A stretch of DNA of 64,000 bases from Oceanobacillus massiliensis str. N'diop (GCF_000285495.1 NZ_HE610976.1:449256-513255); one strand, 5' to 3'. Counted from the stretch's first letter, positions 8,303 through 17,242 are shown. Numbers and translations are program-made. Notes: generated from the sequence alone by a model not told the origin.

Positions 8303-8342
8303 GGTGCCTGTCACTTCCCGGTTTTTGTCAAATATTGTCGAA
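8303..8342 (+). repeat. REP-like copy 5 (long form)
   Basis: Begins 8 bases after the stop of the DUF3006 gene, in the same direction as that gene. Confidence 0.95.
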
Positions 8343-8425
8343 TTATTGGTTAGCTTTGGTACGTGTGGATTCACAACCTCAGCTAACCATTTGTTTGCTT
8401 CAAAAGTTCAGTCTGCCTGCCACAA

Positions 8426-8968
8426 CTACAACTTAACTTTATTTTTTAAATAATGAGCTGGAATGGAAATCCGAATAATTTTTCCTCTCAATTCTCGTTT
8501 CGCTTCATTGCCCCAATACTTTATGTTTTCAACCGGCACCCCCTCCAATTCCGCAATTTCCTTTATCGGCAAGTTCTGTTGTACATATTGATAAAACCAT
8601 TTGAAATGGATAGAGGTTTGTACTGATTTACTGCGCTGCAGCATGCTAGGATCGATGGGTCCATATGTATAACTTGATGTTCCTGCCTCTTCGTGGAGAA
8701 TAATTTTATCATATTGAAGTTTTGTCGGTTCAAGCTGCAGTAAATCGAATAATCGGTTCCGAATGATGTGGTTAAAATAGGTGGGCAAAATACCTTGATC
8801 TGGCTGAAAGATATAATACGTATTACAATCCGCTTCAAGACTGTTATAATCGAATCTAATATAATGCGAGTACATGTCATATATCCCCAGTTTATGTATC
8901 TGGTAATGTATTCTCCTCTCGTTTTCTTCCACAATATCATAAAATAACCCTATTGATTCTTTTCCCAT
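8426..8968 (-). CDS. Sigma-70-like factor, possibly competence-type
   Basis: A 180-residue soluble protein. Residues 1-90 resemble sigma region 2: YDIVEENERRIHYQIHKLGIYD, then FQPDQGILPTYFNHIIRNRLFDLL, comparable to the F.P.KG.F.TY....IR..L pattern of core-binding sigma segments. The C-terminus, IKEIAELEGVPVENIKYWGNEAKRELR, looks like a region 4 helix-turn-helix. Length fits small alternative sigma factors of the SigH/ComX kind. GGGGAGA precedes the ATG. It is transcribed alone and convergent with the DUF3006 gene. Similarity is recognised by pattern and the family is divergent, so the exact class is uncertain. Confidence 0.6.
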   Translation of the reverse strand: MGKESIGLFYDIVEENERRIHYQIHKLGIYDMYSHYIRFDYNSLEADCNTYYIFQPDQGILPTYFNHIIRNRLFDLLQLEPTKLQYDKIILHEEAGTSSYTYGPIDPSMLQRSKSVQTSIHFKWFYQYVQQNLPIKEIAELEGVPVENIKYWGNEAKRELRGKIIRISIPAHYLKNKVKL

Positions 8969-9140
8969 CTACTCTCCCCATTCCCTCATCATTATTTAAT
9001 TACAAAGATAGCAGCGACATATTTTGTTATAGTTTAAATTTTCTATATTTTGTAATCAATATCTATTATAGGAAAAAAGTAGCATAAAAACAATGAATTT
9101 TAGAAAATAATTGAGAAAGTTGTTGATCCGCTGTCGATAT

Positions 9141-9179
9141 GGTGCCTGTCACTTCCCGGTTTATGTCTAAATTTGTCGA
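9141..9179 (+). repeat. REP-like copy 6 (long form)
   Basis: Variant with TTTATGTCTAAATTTGTCGA as the tail. It faces copy 7 across 160 bases. Confidence 0.93.
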
Positions 9180-9183
9180 CAGA

Positions 9184-9211
9184 AAATGCCACTGCATTCA
9201 ACAGTGGCATT
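9184..9211 (-). terminator. Perfect hairpin downstream of pdxT
   Basis: AATGCCACTG pairs fully with CAGTGGCATT around a seven-base loop. There is no clear T tract, so it may be an mRNA 3' stabiliser rather than a classic terminator. Confidence 0.5.
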
Positions 9212-9333
9212 AATTCAAAATAGTTTCATCTATGGCATAGCATAGGACTACAGAATTTTACTACTTTAGTTCTATCTTTAGGACTTCTATCTTAAGTGTC
9301 CTAAGAATCATTTTGAAAGTATTCATTTTAACA

Positions 9334-9981
9334 TTACATTTTCGACAAAATTCGGGGAGTGACAGGCACCTCCTTAGGCACCTCCCGCGGTAAGTTCCGT
9401 GCGGTTACCATTTCTGTAAATAACTCTAAGAAACGGATGTCCGTTGTTAGCTCCGGATGGAAAGATGAGACCACCAGATTTCCTTGGCGGGCTGCAACAA
9501 TTTTCTCATTGTAAACAGCTAATACTTCCACATCCGCTTTCCCTGCTGCTTCGATATATGGAGCTCGAATAAAAACGGATGGAAATGGATGTTGTAAACC
9601 CTTCACATCCAAAGCGACTTCAAAGCTGTCACGCTGACGGCCGAATGCATTCCGTTTTACTTTGATATCCATTAGCCCTAGATGGACTTCTTCCGATTCT
9701 GAGATTTCCTTTGCAAGCAATACCATTCCGGCACAGGTACCGAGAATAGGCTTGCCGGTCTGTGAAAAATTCTTTATCGGTTCCATAAAGCCGTATCTGG
9801 TCATCAGATTTTTGATAGCAGTACTCTCCCCGCCCGGAATAATCAGCCCATCGATTAAATCGAACTGATCAGGATTTTTCACATTAATTCCCTTGAATCC
9901 AAGATTTTCAATTTGCTTTAAATGTTCCTGAACTGCACCTTGCAGCCCGAGAACACCAATTGCAGCTTTTTCGTCACCCAT
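9334..9981 (-). CDS. pdxT: PLP synthase glutaminase subunit PdxT
   Basis: PdxT splits glutamine and passes ammonia to PdxS for pyridoxal phosphate synthesis. About 215 residues: GVLGLQGAVQEH at the start, oxyanion loop LIIPGGESTAI, nucleophile Cys in LGTCAGM, and the His-Glu pair in SSFHPEL. ATG at 9981 is used, since upstream codons translate a REP copy. The normal end is near residue 197. The remaining residues, including EVPVTPRILSKM, come from REP-like copy 7, so the protein has an unusual tail. It lies downstream of pdxS with a REP copy in the 112-base gap and is probably in the same operon. Confidence 0.95.
   Translation of the reverse strand: MGDEKAAIGVLGLQGAVQEHLKQIENLGFKGINVKNPDQFDLIDGLIIPGGESTAIKNLMTRYGFMEPIKNFSQTGKPILGTCAGMVLLAKEISESEEVHLGLMDIKVKRNAFGRQRDSFEVALDVKGLQHPFPSVFIRAPYIEAAGKADVEVLAVYNEKIVAARQGNLVVSSFHPELTTDIRFLELFTEMVTARNLPREVPKEVPVTPRILSKM
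9341..9370 (-). repeat. REP-like copy 7 (short form)
   Basis: Encodes the last residues of PdxT (VPVTPRILSK). A second GGCACCTCC lies next to it at 9375-9383, as if the end had been duplicated. Confidence 0.95.
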
Positions 9982-10007
9982 ATGAACCCAGCCCCTTTCC
10001 TTTTCCA

Positions 10008-10037
10008 TTCGACAAAATTCGGGAAGTGACAGGCACC
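10008..10037 (-). repeat. REP-like copy 8 (short form)
   Basis: Lies between pdxS and pdxT inside the likely operon. The next 27 bases include GGTACCTCATGGTGAGGGCACC, a small palindrome made from the repeat end. Confidence 0.95.
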
Positions 10038-10093
10038 TCACCGGGTACCTCATGGTGAGGGCACCGGTCTTGTTTATTTATCTATAGTGAAGG

Positions 10094-10996
10094 TTACCAG
10101 CCGCGTTCCTGCATTCTTTCTTCGGCAGCCAATTTAGAGATGTCGATTCCTTTCATGGCACTGCCCAGTTCTTTTGATAATTTTCCAATCAACTCATAAT
10201 CATTATAATAGGTTGTTGCCTGCACAATCGCACTGGCGAATTTCGAAGGATTTTCCGATTTAAAGATTCCTGACCCTACAAAGACTCCATCTGCTCCAAG
10301 TTCCATCATAAGCGCAGCATCTGCTGGGGTTGCCACTCCTCCAGCCGCAAAGTTAACAACCGGAAGTTTCCCTTCAGCCCTTATCTGCTTCAATACCTCA
10401 TATGGTGCTCCAAGCAATTTAGCTTCCGTCATCAATTCATCGTCATTCATATGGACAACTTTTCGTACCTGTGCCTGGACCTTGCGCATGTGACGTACAG
10501 CCTCTACAATATTTCCTGTTCCCGGTTCTCCTTTTGTACGAAGCATTGCTGCGCCCTCTCCAATGCGACGGGCGGCCTCCCCTAAATCACGGCAGCCACA
10601 GACAAATGGTACGGTATAATCACTCTTTAAAATATGGTACTCCTCATCGGCTGGAGTTAAGACTTCACTTTCATCGATATAATCAACGCCCATTGCCTCA
10701 AGCACCCTTGCTTCCAAGATATGTCCAATACGTGCTTTGGCCATAACCGGAATGGATACAGCGTTCAGTACTTCCTCCACAATTAGCGGATCTGCCATTC
10801 TTGCCACTCCACCAGCAGCACGAATATCTGAAGGTACCCTCTCCAGTGCCATTACAGCGACTGCACCTGATGCTTCAGCAATTTTTGCCTGCTCGGCATT
10901 GATGACATCCATGATAACGCCACCTTTTTGCATTTGCGCCATTCCCCTTTTAACTGTTTCGCTGCCTAAGATCTTTTCCATACTTATCGACTCCAT
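10094..10996 (-). CDS. pdxS: PLP synthase subunit PdxS
   Basis: PdxS builds pyridoxal 5'-phosphate from ribose 5-phosphate, glyceraldehyde 3-phosphate and ammonia. At 300 residues it is full length. Family blocks seen: [48 protein letters not shown] with the catalytic Lys, [27 protein letters not shown] and the phosphate loop [19 protein letters not shown]. The first ATG at 10996 or one five codons later could be used. It is divergent from its probable regulator pdxR. Confidence 0.97.
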   Translation of the reverse strand: MESISMEKILGSETVKRGMAQMQKGGVIMDVINAEQAKIAEASGAVAVMALERVPSDIRAAGGVARMADPLIVEEVLNAVSIPVMAKARIGHILEARVLEAMGVDYIDESEVLTPADEEYHILKSDYTVPFVCGCRDLGEAARRIGEGAAMLRTKGEPGTGNIVEAVRHMRKVQAQVRKVVHMNDDELMTEAKLLGAPYEVLKQIRAEGKLPVVNFAAGGVATPADAALMMELGADGVFVGSGIFKSENPSKFASAIVQATTYYNDYELIGKLSKELGSAMKGIDISKLAAEERMQERGW

Positions 10997-11109
10997 CCTG
11001 ATTTTAGTTTGTAATTTTCTAATATGTCATTTATTATAAGACTAAGTGATACTATTGAAAGAGTCAGTTTTCATAAAAATAACCAGGTCAGATATATTGG
11101 AGGCAGCAA
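10997..11109. promoter_or_regulatory. Divergent pdxS / pdxR control region
   Basis: A 113-base AT-rich region between the two divergent starts. A TATAAT box for pdxS lies on the minus strand at 11033-11038 with a weak TTTCAA 16 bases upstream. PdxR-type regulators normally bind repeats here to activate pdxST when PLP is low. I could not define the exact operator repeats by eye. Confidence 0.5.
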
Positions 11110-12573
11110 ATGGAGATGTTATCCTGCCATTTAAATAGAGAAATTGATATTCCCTTGTATGAGCAGCTTTATCTATTTATAAAAAAAGAAGTTACGGAAG
11201 GCCGCCTGGCATACGGGACTAAACTGCCTTCCAAACGCAAGCTTGCTGAATTTCTAAGCATTAGCCAGAACACGGTGGAGACCGCCTATGATCAGTTAAT
11301 TGCCGAGGGATATGTTGAATCGCTTCCCCGCAGAGGCTATTTTGTGATGGCAAGCGGGGATCTGGAATACATCCAGCCTAATGATAAAGAAATGAAAAAA
11401 CCGGCTGAAAAACATTCAGAAATGCAGTATAATTTCCACCCTAGCCTCGTTGACACCAAAAGCTTCCCATTTGCACAGTGGAGAAAGCACGCCAAAAATA
11501 CGATAGATAAGGAACACCATGACTTGCTTTTGCTTGGGGATGCCAAAGGAGAGCCAGAACTCCGTCAAGAAATAGCGCATTATTTATATCATGCACGCGG
11601 AATTCAGTGTGCTCCGGAAAATATTATCGTTGGAGCAGGAAGCGAAATTTTGATGCAGCAGCTTGTTCTTCTATTAGGAAAAGATATTGTCTACGGAGTG
11701 GAAAATCCCGGATACCATCTGATTTTGCGTATATTAAAGGGCTATCCGAACGTGGTTTATCCGCTGGAGGTTGATGAAGAGGGAATTCAAATTGAACCGT
11801 TTGAAAAGACAAAACCGGATGTAGTCTATGTAACGCCTTCCCATCATTTCCCATATGGTACAGTCCTTTCTGTCAATCGGCGGACAAAACTTTTAAACTG
11901 GGCATCTATTGATGAAAACCGTTATGTTATAGAAGATGATTACGATAGCGAATTCCGTTACAGCGGCAAATCCATTCCTTCGCTGAAAAGTATGGATCAG
12001 GCAGACAAGGTCATTTATCTGGGATCTTTTTCCAAATCGCTGATTCCCTCACTGCGTATAAGTTATATGGTTTTGCCTAATCCACTACTTATTCGGTATA
12101 ATAAGGAATTAGAGTTCTACCATTCTTCTGTTTCACGAATTGACCAGCATATTCTTTCCCAATTCATGCGAGAAGGAGATTTCGAAAGACATTTAAACCG
12201 GATGAGAAAAATCTATCGCCGCAAACTCGAAAAAATAATGGAACTTCTGACACCGTATGAAGATACTGTTTCCGTAATTGGTGAACAGTCCGGCCTGCAT
12301 ATCGTACTTTCCGTAAAAAACGGTATGACAGAGCAAGGACTTATCAAACGGGCAGCTGAGAAAGGCATAAGGGTCTATCCCCTCTCCGCCTACTCTATGG
12401 GTAAGAATTATGAATCTCCGCCAAAAATCATCCTCGGATTCGCCGGTATCGCTGAGGACCAATTGGAAGGCGCAATAGAAACCCTCATCAACAGCTGGAC
12501 TACGGCTAAGGTGCCTGTCACTTCCCGAATTTTGTCGAAAAATGATCGTAAGGTGGCTTTAACTGATGAATAA
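11110..12573 (+). CDS. pdxR: MocR-family regulator of PLP synthesis PdxR
   Basis: A 487-residue GntR/aminotransferase fusion. Residues 10-80 form the winged helix (PLYEQLYLFIKKEV, LPSKRKLAEFLSISQNTVETAYDQL, EGYVESLPRRGYFV). From about residue 115 there is a fold-type I aminotransferase domain with VTPSHHFPYG and the PLP Lys motif YLGSFSKSLIPSLRISYM. PdxR senses PLP through this Lys and controls pdxST, which starts 114 bases away on the other strand. The final residues include KVPVTSRILSK from REP-like copy 9, so the natural end is altered. The extended end overlaps the next gene by 8 bases. Confidence 0.9.
   Translation: MEMLSCHLNREIDIPLYEQLYLFIKKEVTEGRLAYGTKLPSKRKLAEFLSISQNTVETAYDQLIAEGYVESLPRRGYFVMASGDLEYIQPNDKEMKKPAEKHSEMQYNFHPSLVDTKSFPFAQWRKHAKNTIDKEHHDLLLLGDAKGEPELRQEIAHYLYHARGIQCAPENIIVGAGSEILMQQLVLLLGKDIVYGVENPGYHLILRILKGYPNVVYPLEVDEEGIQIEPFEKTKPDVVYVTPSHHFPYGTVLSVNRRTKLLNWASIDENRYVIEDDYDSEFRYSGKSIPSLKSMDQADKVIYLGSFSKSLIPSLRISYMVLPNPLLIRYNKELEFYHSSVSRIDQHILSQFMREGDFERHLNRMRKIYRRKLEKIMELLTPYEDTVSVIGEQSGLHIVLSVKNGMTEQGLIKRAAEKGIRVYPLSAYSMGKNYESPPKIILGFAGIAEDQLEGAIETLINSWTTAKVPVTSRILSKNDRKVALTDE
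12510..12539 (+). repeat. REP-like copy 9 (short form)
   Basis: In-frame within the 3' end of pdxR, encoding VPVTSRILSK. Confidence 0.95.
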
Positions 12574-13195
12574 AAGGGAATTGCTAAATAAGCTGCTTCG
12601 GATTTTTGTACTCACTCTCGCCGTTGCTTGCGCTGGAATATATTTCGGTCAATTCGTTCCACAGTCTTTCATGCTGCCACTGATGATATTGGAAGTGGTT
12701 ATGCTCATCACAGCTGCCATACTAAGAAGGAGAAGAAAGATTGGCTATTCATTTCTGTTTCTGTTTGTAGCGGTATCGGGGCTCACGATGTATCCGGCAA
12801 TCTATTACTACCTTAGTGAAGTTGGGGCAGAAATAGTACTGCTGGCATTTATCCTTGCACTCATCATTTTTGTCTTATTAGGGATATTCGGATGGATAAT
12901 AAAAAAAGATTTATCGTTCATCGGCTCCATTCTGTTCATCATATTAATTGGCCTTATCGCTTTTAGCCTATTTAATTTCTTCGTACCGCAGTCAGATACT
13001 ACAATCTTGCTTGTAACCATTATTTCAGCAGTCCTATTTTCGGTTTATATTGTTTATGATTTTAATCAGATCAAGCACAGGCATCTTTCAGAGAAGGATA
13101 TCCCAAGGCTTGCATTGAATCTTTATCTGGATTTCATTAATCTGTTTATGGACCTGTTAAGGATTCTGAGTCACTTTTCCCAGCGCCGCAACTAG
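12566..13195 (+). CDS. Bax inhibitor-1 (TMBIM) family membrane protein
   Basis: A 209-residue protein with about seven membrane segments and little else. Diagnostic parts are YDFNQI in the sixth loop and LALNLYLDFINLFMDLLRIL near the end, the classic BI-1 C-terminal helix. B. subtilis YetJ, a pH-gated calcium leak channel, is the best-studied bacterial relative; calcium transport here is inference. AAGGTGG lies about 10 bases before the ATG. The start overlaps the REP-extended end of pdxR. Confidence 0.85.
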   Translation: MNKRELLNKLLRIFVLTLAVACAGIYFGQFVPQSFMLPLMILEVVMLITAAILRRRRKIGYSFLFLFVAVSGLTMYPAIYYYLSEVGAEIVLLAFILALIIFVLLGIFGWIIKKDLSFIGSILFIILIGLIAFSLFNFFVPQSDTTILLVTIISAVLFSVYIVYDFNQIKHRHLSEKDIPRLALNLYLDFINLFMDLLRILSHFSQRRN

Positions 13196-13214
13196 GCTAG
13201 ACCAGCTGACAGAT

Positions 13215-13243
13215 TTCGACAAAAACCGGGAAGTGACAGGCAC
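13215..13243 (-). repeat. REP-like copy 10 (CCGGTTTTTGTCGAA form)
   Basis: Starts 19 bases after the BI-1 stop, opposite to that gene's direction. The last C is lost (GGCACTT). Confidence 0.93.
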
Positions 13244-13293
13244 TTATGGTTTTAGGGTATGGACTACTATATATTATTTAAGGAGTGTTTCGG

Positions 13294-14718
13294 ATGGAAT
13301 TTTTACAAGAGGTCATTGGAAATATAAATGATTATTTATGGGGATACATTTTAATAATCGCTTTAATTGGGTTGGGTCTTTACTACACCATCAGAACGCG
13401 ATTTGTGCAATTCAGGACGATCCCTGAGATGTTTCGGGTTATTACGGATAAACAGGCATTTGATTCTTCCGGGAAAAAGGGAATAAGCTCATTTCAGGCA
13501 TTTGCAATCAGTGCTGCTTCGCGGGTTGGAACCGGAAATATGGCAGGGGTTGCTTCAGCAGTGGCACTTGGCGGACCTGGAGCATTATTCTGGATGTGGA
13601 TGATTGCACTTCTGGGTGCCGCATCAGGATTTATCGAGAGCACACTCGCCCAGATTTATAAAGTCAGGGATGGCAATCAGTACCGTGGAGGTCCTGCTTA
13701 TTATATTGAAAAGGGATTGAAGAATCGCTGGCTTGGTATAGCATTTGCTGTAATTATCACATTTACATATGGACTTGTCTTTAATTCTGTTCAGTCCAAT
13801 ACCATTAGCCTGGCCTTTGCTGGACAGTATTCTTTAAGCCCCACACTGATTGCTGTAGTACTGACAATTTTGACAGCGCTCGTGATTTTTGGTGGATTAA
13901 AAAGCATCGCTAATGTTTCTCAGATAATCGTTCCGTTTATGGCAGTACTGTATATCATTCTGGCCGTGATTATCTTAGTAATGAATGTTTCGGCAATTCC
14001 AGATATGTTTTCGCTTATTTTCGCAAACGCATTTGGCATTCAGCAGGTTGCTGGTGGTGGATTTGGTGCTGCCATTATGATGGGTATCAAACGGGGACTC
14101 TTTTCAAACGAAGCCGGAATGGGTGCAGCTCCCAACGCAGCAGCTACGGCTGAAGTGAGCCATCCGGTTAAACAAGGTCTCATTCAGGCGCTGGGAGTAT
14201 TCTTTGATACTATCCTTGTCTGTACGGCAACAGGATTTGTAATCCTTACTGCTGGCGGATTTGCCGGCAGTGAAGATAATGGTATTCAGATAACACAAAC
14301 GGCTTTCAATCAGACACTTGGTGATTGGTCGGGAATCTTTATCGCGATTGCAATCTTCCTTTTTGCCTTCAGTTCTATTTTAGGAAACTATTACTATGGA
14401 GAAAGCAATATCGCATATATTAAAAATAGCAAGCTGGGACTGTTTCTCTACCGGATTGCAGTGCTTGCCATGGTAGTTTTTGGTACGTTTGCTACATTCG
14501 ATATCGTATGGGCGCTGGCCGATTTGACAATGGCTATAATGGCACTCATAAACTTATATGCGATTACCAGGCTCTTCAAGATCGCAAACCATTCGCTTAA
14601 GGATTATATGCAGCAGCGTAAGGCAGGAAAAGATCCCGTCTTTTACAGAGATATCCTCGATGATCAGGACGGTATCGAATGCTGGGAACGCAGCAGTTCA
14701 ACAGAAACTGACAAATAA
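13294..14718 (+). CDS. Alanine/glycine:cation symporter (AGCS family)
   Basis: A 474-residue membrane protein with about eleven hydrophobic segments. Family blocks: GLGLYYTIRTRFVQFR near residue 35, QAFAISAASRVGTGNMAGVA, FWMWMIALLGAASGFIESTLAQIYK and GLFSNEAGMGAAPNAAA. AGCS proteins import alanine or glycine with Na+ or H+. ATG at 13294 is chosen because AAGGAG is 8 bases upstream; a GTG three codons earlier is too close. It appears monocistronic, with REP-like copies on both sides. Confidence 0.92.
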   Translation: MEFLQEVIGNINDYLWGYILIIALIGLGLYYTIRTRFVQFRTIPEMFRVITDKQAFDSSGKKGISSFQAFAISAASRVGTGNMAGVASAVALGGPGALFWMWMIALLGAASGFIESTLAQIYKVRDGNQYRGGPAYYIEKGLKNRWLGIAFAVIITFTYGLVFNSVQSNTISLAFAGQYSLSPTLIAVVLTILTALVIFGGLKSIANVSQIIVPFMAVLYIILAVIILVMNVSAIPDMFSLIFANAFGIQQVAGGGFGAAIMMGIKRGLFSNEAGMGAAPNAAATAEVSHPVKQGLIQALGVFFDTILVCTATGFVILTAGGFAGSEDNGIQITQTAFNQTLGDWSGIFIAIAIFLFAFSSILGNYYYGESNIAYIKNSKLGLFLYRIAVLAMVVFGTFATFDIVWALADLTMAIMALINLYAITRLFKIANHSLKDYMQQRKAGKDPVFYRDILDDQDGIECWERSSSTETDK

Positions 14719-14751
14719 ATAAATTGTACAAACTGCAGGCACCACACCGGA

Positions 14752-14789
14752 TTCGACAAAATTCGGGTGGTGCCTGTTACTGTTCGGTT
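14752..14789. repeat. Degenerate REP-like fragments
   Basis: A left half (TTCGACAAAATTCGGG) is followed by GGTGGTGCCTGTTACTGTTCGG in the other direction. It looks like the wreck of an inverted copy pair. GGCACCACACCGG also occurs just before it at about 14738. Confidence 0.7.
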
Positions 14790-14819
14790 TTCGACAAATT
14801 TCGGGAAGTGACAGGCACC
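14790..14819 (-). repeat. REP-like copy 11 (short form)
   Basis: Intact copy directly after the degenerate fragments, 40 bases before the SEC-C gene. Confidence 0.95.
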
Positions 14820-14861
14820 TGCCGTTTATTGTACAATTAGGGCGAAAGTAGGTCAGATGTG

Positions 14862-16028
14862 ATGATGAATTTTCTAGATATGGTTGAACCTTTTATTGTA
14901 AGTGATGATAAACATGTTAGGGACTTTGCGCTGGAAGCAATTGAACGGTCTTATACCGGATCTGAGAAGACCTTTTTGCTTGCTTTACAAGCGATGGGCA
15001 AGGTTCGCCCAGACTTCAGAGCAAACCCGATTATACATTATACAAGAAATCTTCCGGTAACGGAGAAGGTGCTTTTAGAGGTTTTAAACCGTCTGGATAG
15101 AAAGGATGGCCATTACAAATGGTATCTTACTATCTTAGATTATTGCCCGACAGAGCTTTTCTCTGCTTATGAAGAGAGACTGAGACCATATATCAGCAAA
15201 ACCAAGATGGACAAGATATTGAAATTACTGGATTTGGACTCTGAGCAGCTTTATACGGCAGCTGGAGAATTGATGAATAGCCTCGATCACAGCTTTGATG
15301 CTGACAGCTTTTTATATGGTAAGCGGATTTTCCAGGAATTGATCAAGCGTGGTGAATATGCTGAAGATGGCATAGAGCAGATTCGTCTGGCCATCAAAGA
15401 AAAAGCAGATGAAGATTTCTTGTATATGAATGGAGTCTATCATATTTATGCTGCAGGAGAACTAAGAGCAGTTCCTCTTATACCCGATTTGGCGACACTT
15501 CTGGTGCAGTCAGAAGATGATCTTTTGGTTGAGGAAGTTGTTGCAGCTTTAATCAAAATCGGTACCGAGGAAGTACTCGATGCTGTGGAAAAATATATTG
15601 AACATGAGGATACCGCAATTGCGGCACTCGATATTTTCGCCAGTCTCAAACATCCGAAAGCAGAAGAAACATTGCTCCGCCATCTTGATCAAGAGAAAGA
15701 TATAACGAGTAAAACATTAATTGCCGAGTCACTTTGCCTCCAGCTTTCAACAAAAGCAATTCCAAAGATCGTACAGATGCTCGAAGACGGATATGATGCG
15801 GCAATGGTGGATTTGACAGAAGTACTCTATCCCAACTGCATGATTAACGGAATAGATCACCCACAACTTCTGGAATGGAAGCGGGAGATTGCAGAGACCG
15901 ACAGACACTGGGAACACGAACAGAAAAAAATGATTCAGGAAGAAGCTAAAAGCAAAGGAATCGGAAGAAATGATCCATGCATCTGCGGCAGCGGAAAGAA
16001 ATTTAAAAAATGCTGTGGTGCACAATAG
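14862..16028 (+). CDS. HEAT-repeat protein with C-terminal SEC-C zinc motif
   Basis: A 388-residue soluble protein. The body is alpha-helical with repeats typical of HEAT/ARM folds (DDLLVEEVVAALIKIGTEEVLDAVEKYI and similar between about residues 200 and 330). The last 20 residues are GRNDPCICGSGKKFKKCCG, the zinc-binding SEC-C motif also found at the end of SecA. The role of such fusions is unknown; a chaperone or ribosome-related adaptor is possible. The start could be 14862 or the adjacent ATG or GTG, and only a weak GTAGG precedes it. Confidence 0.8.
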   Translation: MMNFLDMVEPFIVSDDKHVRDFALEAIERSYTGSEKTFLLALQAMGKVRPDFRANPIIHYTRNLPVTEKVLLEVLNRLDRKDGHYKWYLTILDYCPTELFSAYEERLRPYISKTKMDKILKLLDLDSEQLYTAAGELMNSLDHSFDADSFLYGKRIFQELIKRGEYAEDGIEQIRLAIKEKADEDFLYMNGVYHIYAAGELRAVPLIPDLATLLVQSEDDLLVEEVVAALIKIGTEEVLDAVEKYIEHEDTAIAALDIFASLKHPKAEETLLRHLDQEKDITSKTLIAESLCLQLSTKAIPKIVQMLEDGYDAAMVDLTEVLYPNCMINGIDHPQLLEWKREIAETDRHWEHEQKKMIQEEAKSKGIGRNDPCICGSGKKFKKCCGAQ

Positions 16029-16030
16029 CT

Positions 16031-16059
16031 TTCGACAAATTTCGGGAAGTGACAGGCAC
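16031..16059 (-). repeat. REP-like copy 12 (short form)
   Basis: Begins 2 bases after the TAG of the SEC-C gene, opposite to its direction. It ends GGCACTT. Confidence 0.94.
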
Positions 16060-16112
16060 TTAAGCGTCCGTGCTTCCCGCTTTTTCTGCAGGCAGCACAG
16101 GAGGTTAAGGTA

Positions 16113-17219
16113 ATGGAAGTAACAATGCAGATCACCGAAGAAGCACATAAGTTTATCACACAGTATTATCATGAAACCGGCAAATCCCTAGATGGCTTAA
16201 AAAACAGATGGAAAGAAATCGATGATCAGATTCACGCCACAGGCGCTTACCAGCATACATATGATGAGCTGGTATATGGTGCCAAGGTTGCCTGGCGTAA
16301 TTCCAACCGCTGTATTGGGCGATTATTTTGGGAGCGTATGGAAGTCATTGATGCTCGGGATGCCGAATCTAGCGAGGATGTTTTTCAGTATTTGTTCAAC
16401 CATATAAAAACTGCGACTAATAATGGGAAAGTTAAGCCCTTGATTACCATCTTCCGACCGGAAACCAATAACCAGAAAAAGGTCAAAATATGGAATCATC
16501 AACTGCTGCGATATGCTGGTTACCGTACCGAAGAGGGTGTGACAGGCGATCCAGATTCTGCTGACTTTACCGAGCAATGCCTTCAATTAGGATGGAAAGG
16601 AAAAGGAACCGCCTTTGATCTATTGCCTTTAGTCGTGCAGATTGATAATAATCCTCCAGAGTTCAGGAATATCCCCGCATCTATTACTACTGAAATATCG
16701 ATTGAACATCGTGATTTCCCAGCCATTTCAGAGCTGAATTTAAAATGGTACAGTGTGCCGATTATCTCGGATATGCGTCTGGAAATTGGCGGAATAAATT
16801 ATGTAACTGCCCCATTCAACGGGTGGTATATGGGCACTGAAATCGGAGCCAGGAATCTTGCCGACGAAAAGCGGTATAACTTGCTGCCCGCTTTTGCTGA
16901 GAAAATGGGACTTGATACGAAACGGGAAAGTTCATTATGGCGTGATCGTGCACTTGTGGAAATGAATGCAGCGGTACTTGACTCGTTTAAAAAATACGGT
17001 GTAACCATTGTCGACCATCATACTGCGGCGAAACAATTCCAGGCGTTTGAGGAACAGGAAGAAAAGGCCGGAAGAGATGTAACCGGAAAATGGTCATGGC
17101 TGATTCCGCCGTTATCTCCAGCCACAACCCATATGTGGCACAAGCCCTATAACAATACCGTCCAAAAGCCGAATTATTTTTATCAGGATAATTATTATAC
17201 TGTAACACCGGAAGAGTGA
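16113..17219 (+). CDS. nos: Bacterial nitric oxide synthase oxygenase
   Basis: A 368-residue heme enzyme that makes NO from arginine, using a separate reductase partner. The heme-ligand Cys is in AWRNSNRCIGRLFW (about residue 69). Substrate and pterin blocks seen are ATNNGK, IWNHQLLRYAGY, LKWYSVPIISDMRLEIGGI, FNGWYMGTEIGARNL and DHHTAAKQF, ending with KPNYFYQDNYY. Length equals the stand-alone oxygenases of Bacillus, with no reductase domain. GGAGG lies 9 bases before the ATG. Known roles in Bacillus include protection from oxidative stress and antibiotics. Neighbours give no specific pathway. Confidence 0.96.
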   Translation: MEVTMQITEEAHKFITQYYHETGKSLDGLKNRWKEIDDQIHATGAYQHTYDELVYGAKVAWRNSNRCIGRLFWERMEVIDARDAESSEDVFQYLFNHIKTATNNGKVKPLITIFRPETNNQKKVKIWNHQLLRYAGYRTEEGVTGDPDSADFTEQCLQLGWKGKGTAFDLLPLVVQIDNNPPEFRNIPASITTEISIEHRDFPAISELNLKWYSVPIISDMRLEIGGINYVTAPFNGWYMGTEIGARNLADEKRYNLLPAFAEKMGLDTKRESSLWRDRALVEMNAAVLDSFKKYGVTIVDHHTAAKQFQAFEEQEEKAGRDVTGKWSWLIPPLSPATTHMWHKPYNNTVQKPNYFYQDNYYTVTPEE

Positions 17220-17242
17220 CATTCGTCTCTCTTCCTTTTTTA
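17210..17242 (+). terminator. Terminator overlapping the nos stop
   Basis: GGAAGAG at the last codons pairs with CTCTTCC, followed by TTTTTT. The TGA lies inside the hairpin. Confidence 0.7.

Larger units (their letters stand above)
8969..9340. other. Intergenic region before pdxT
   Basis: AT-rich upstream region of the sigma-like gene up to about 9140, then REP-like copy 6, a perfect 10-bp hairpin at 9184-9211 and copy 7 at its end. No coding sequence seen. Confidence 0.6.

Noticed and set aside
9982-10053. N-terminal extension of PdxT
   Set aside because: It translates REP-like copy 8 (CLSLPEF); the true ATG at 9981 gives the normal PdxT start.
16538-16548. GTGACAGGCGA inside nos resembling the repeat core
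   Set aside because: It encodes the conserved VTGDP region of the enzyme and lacks the rest of the repeat.
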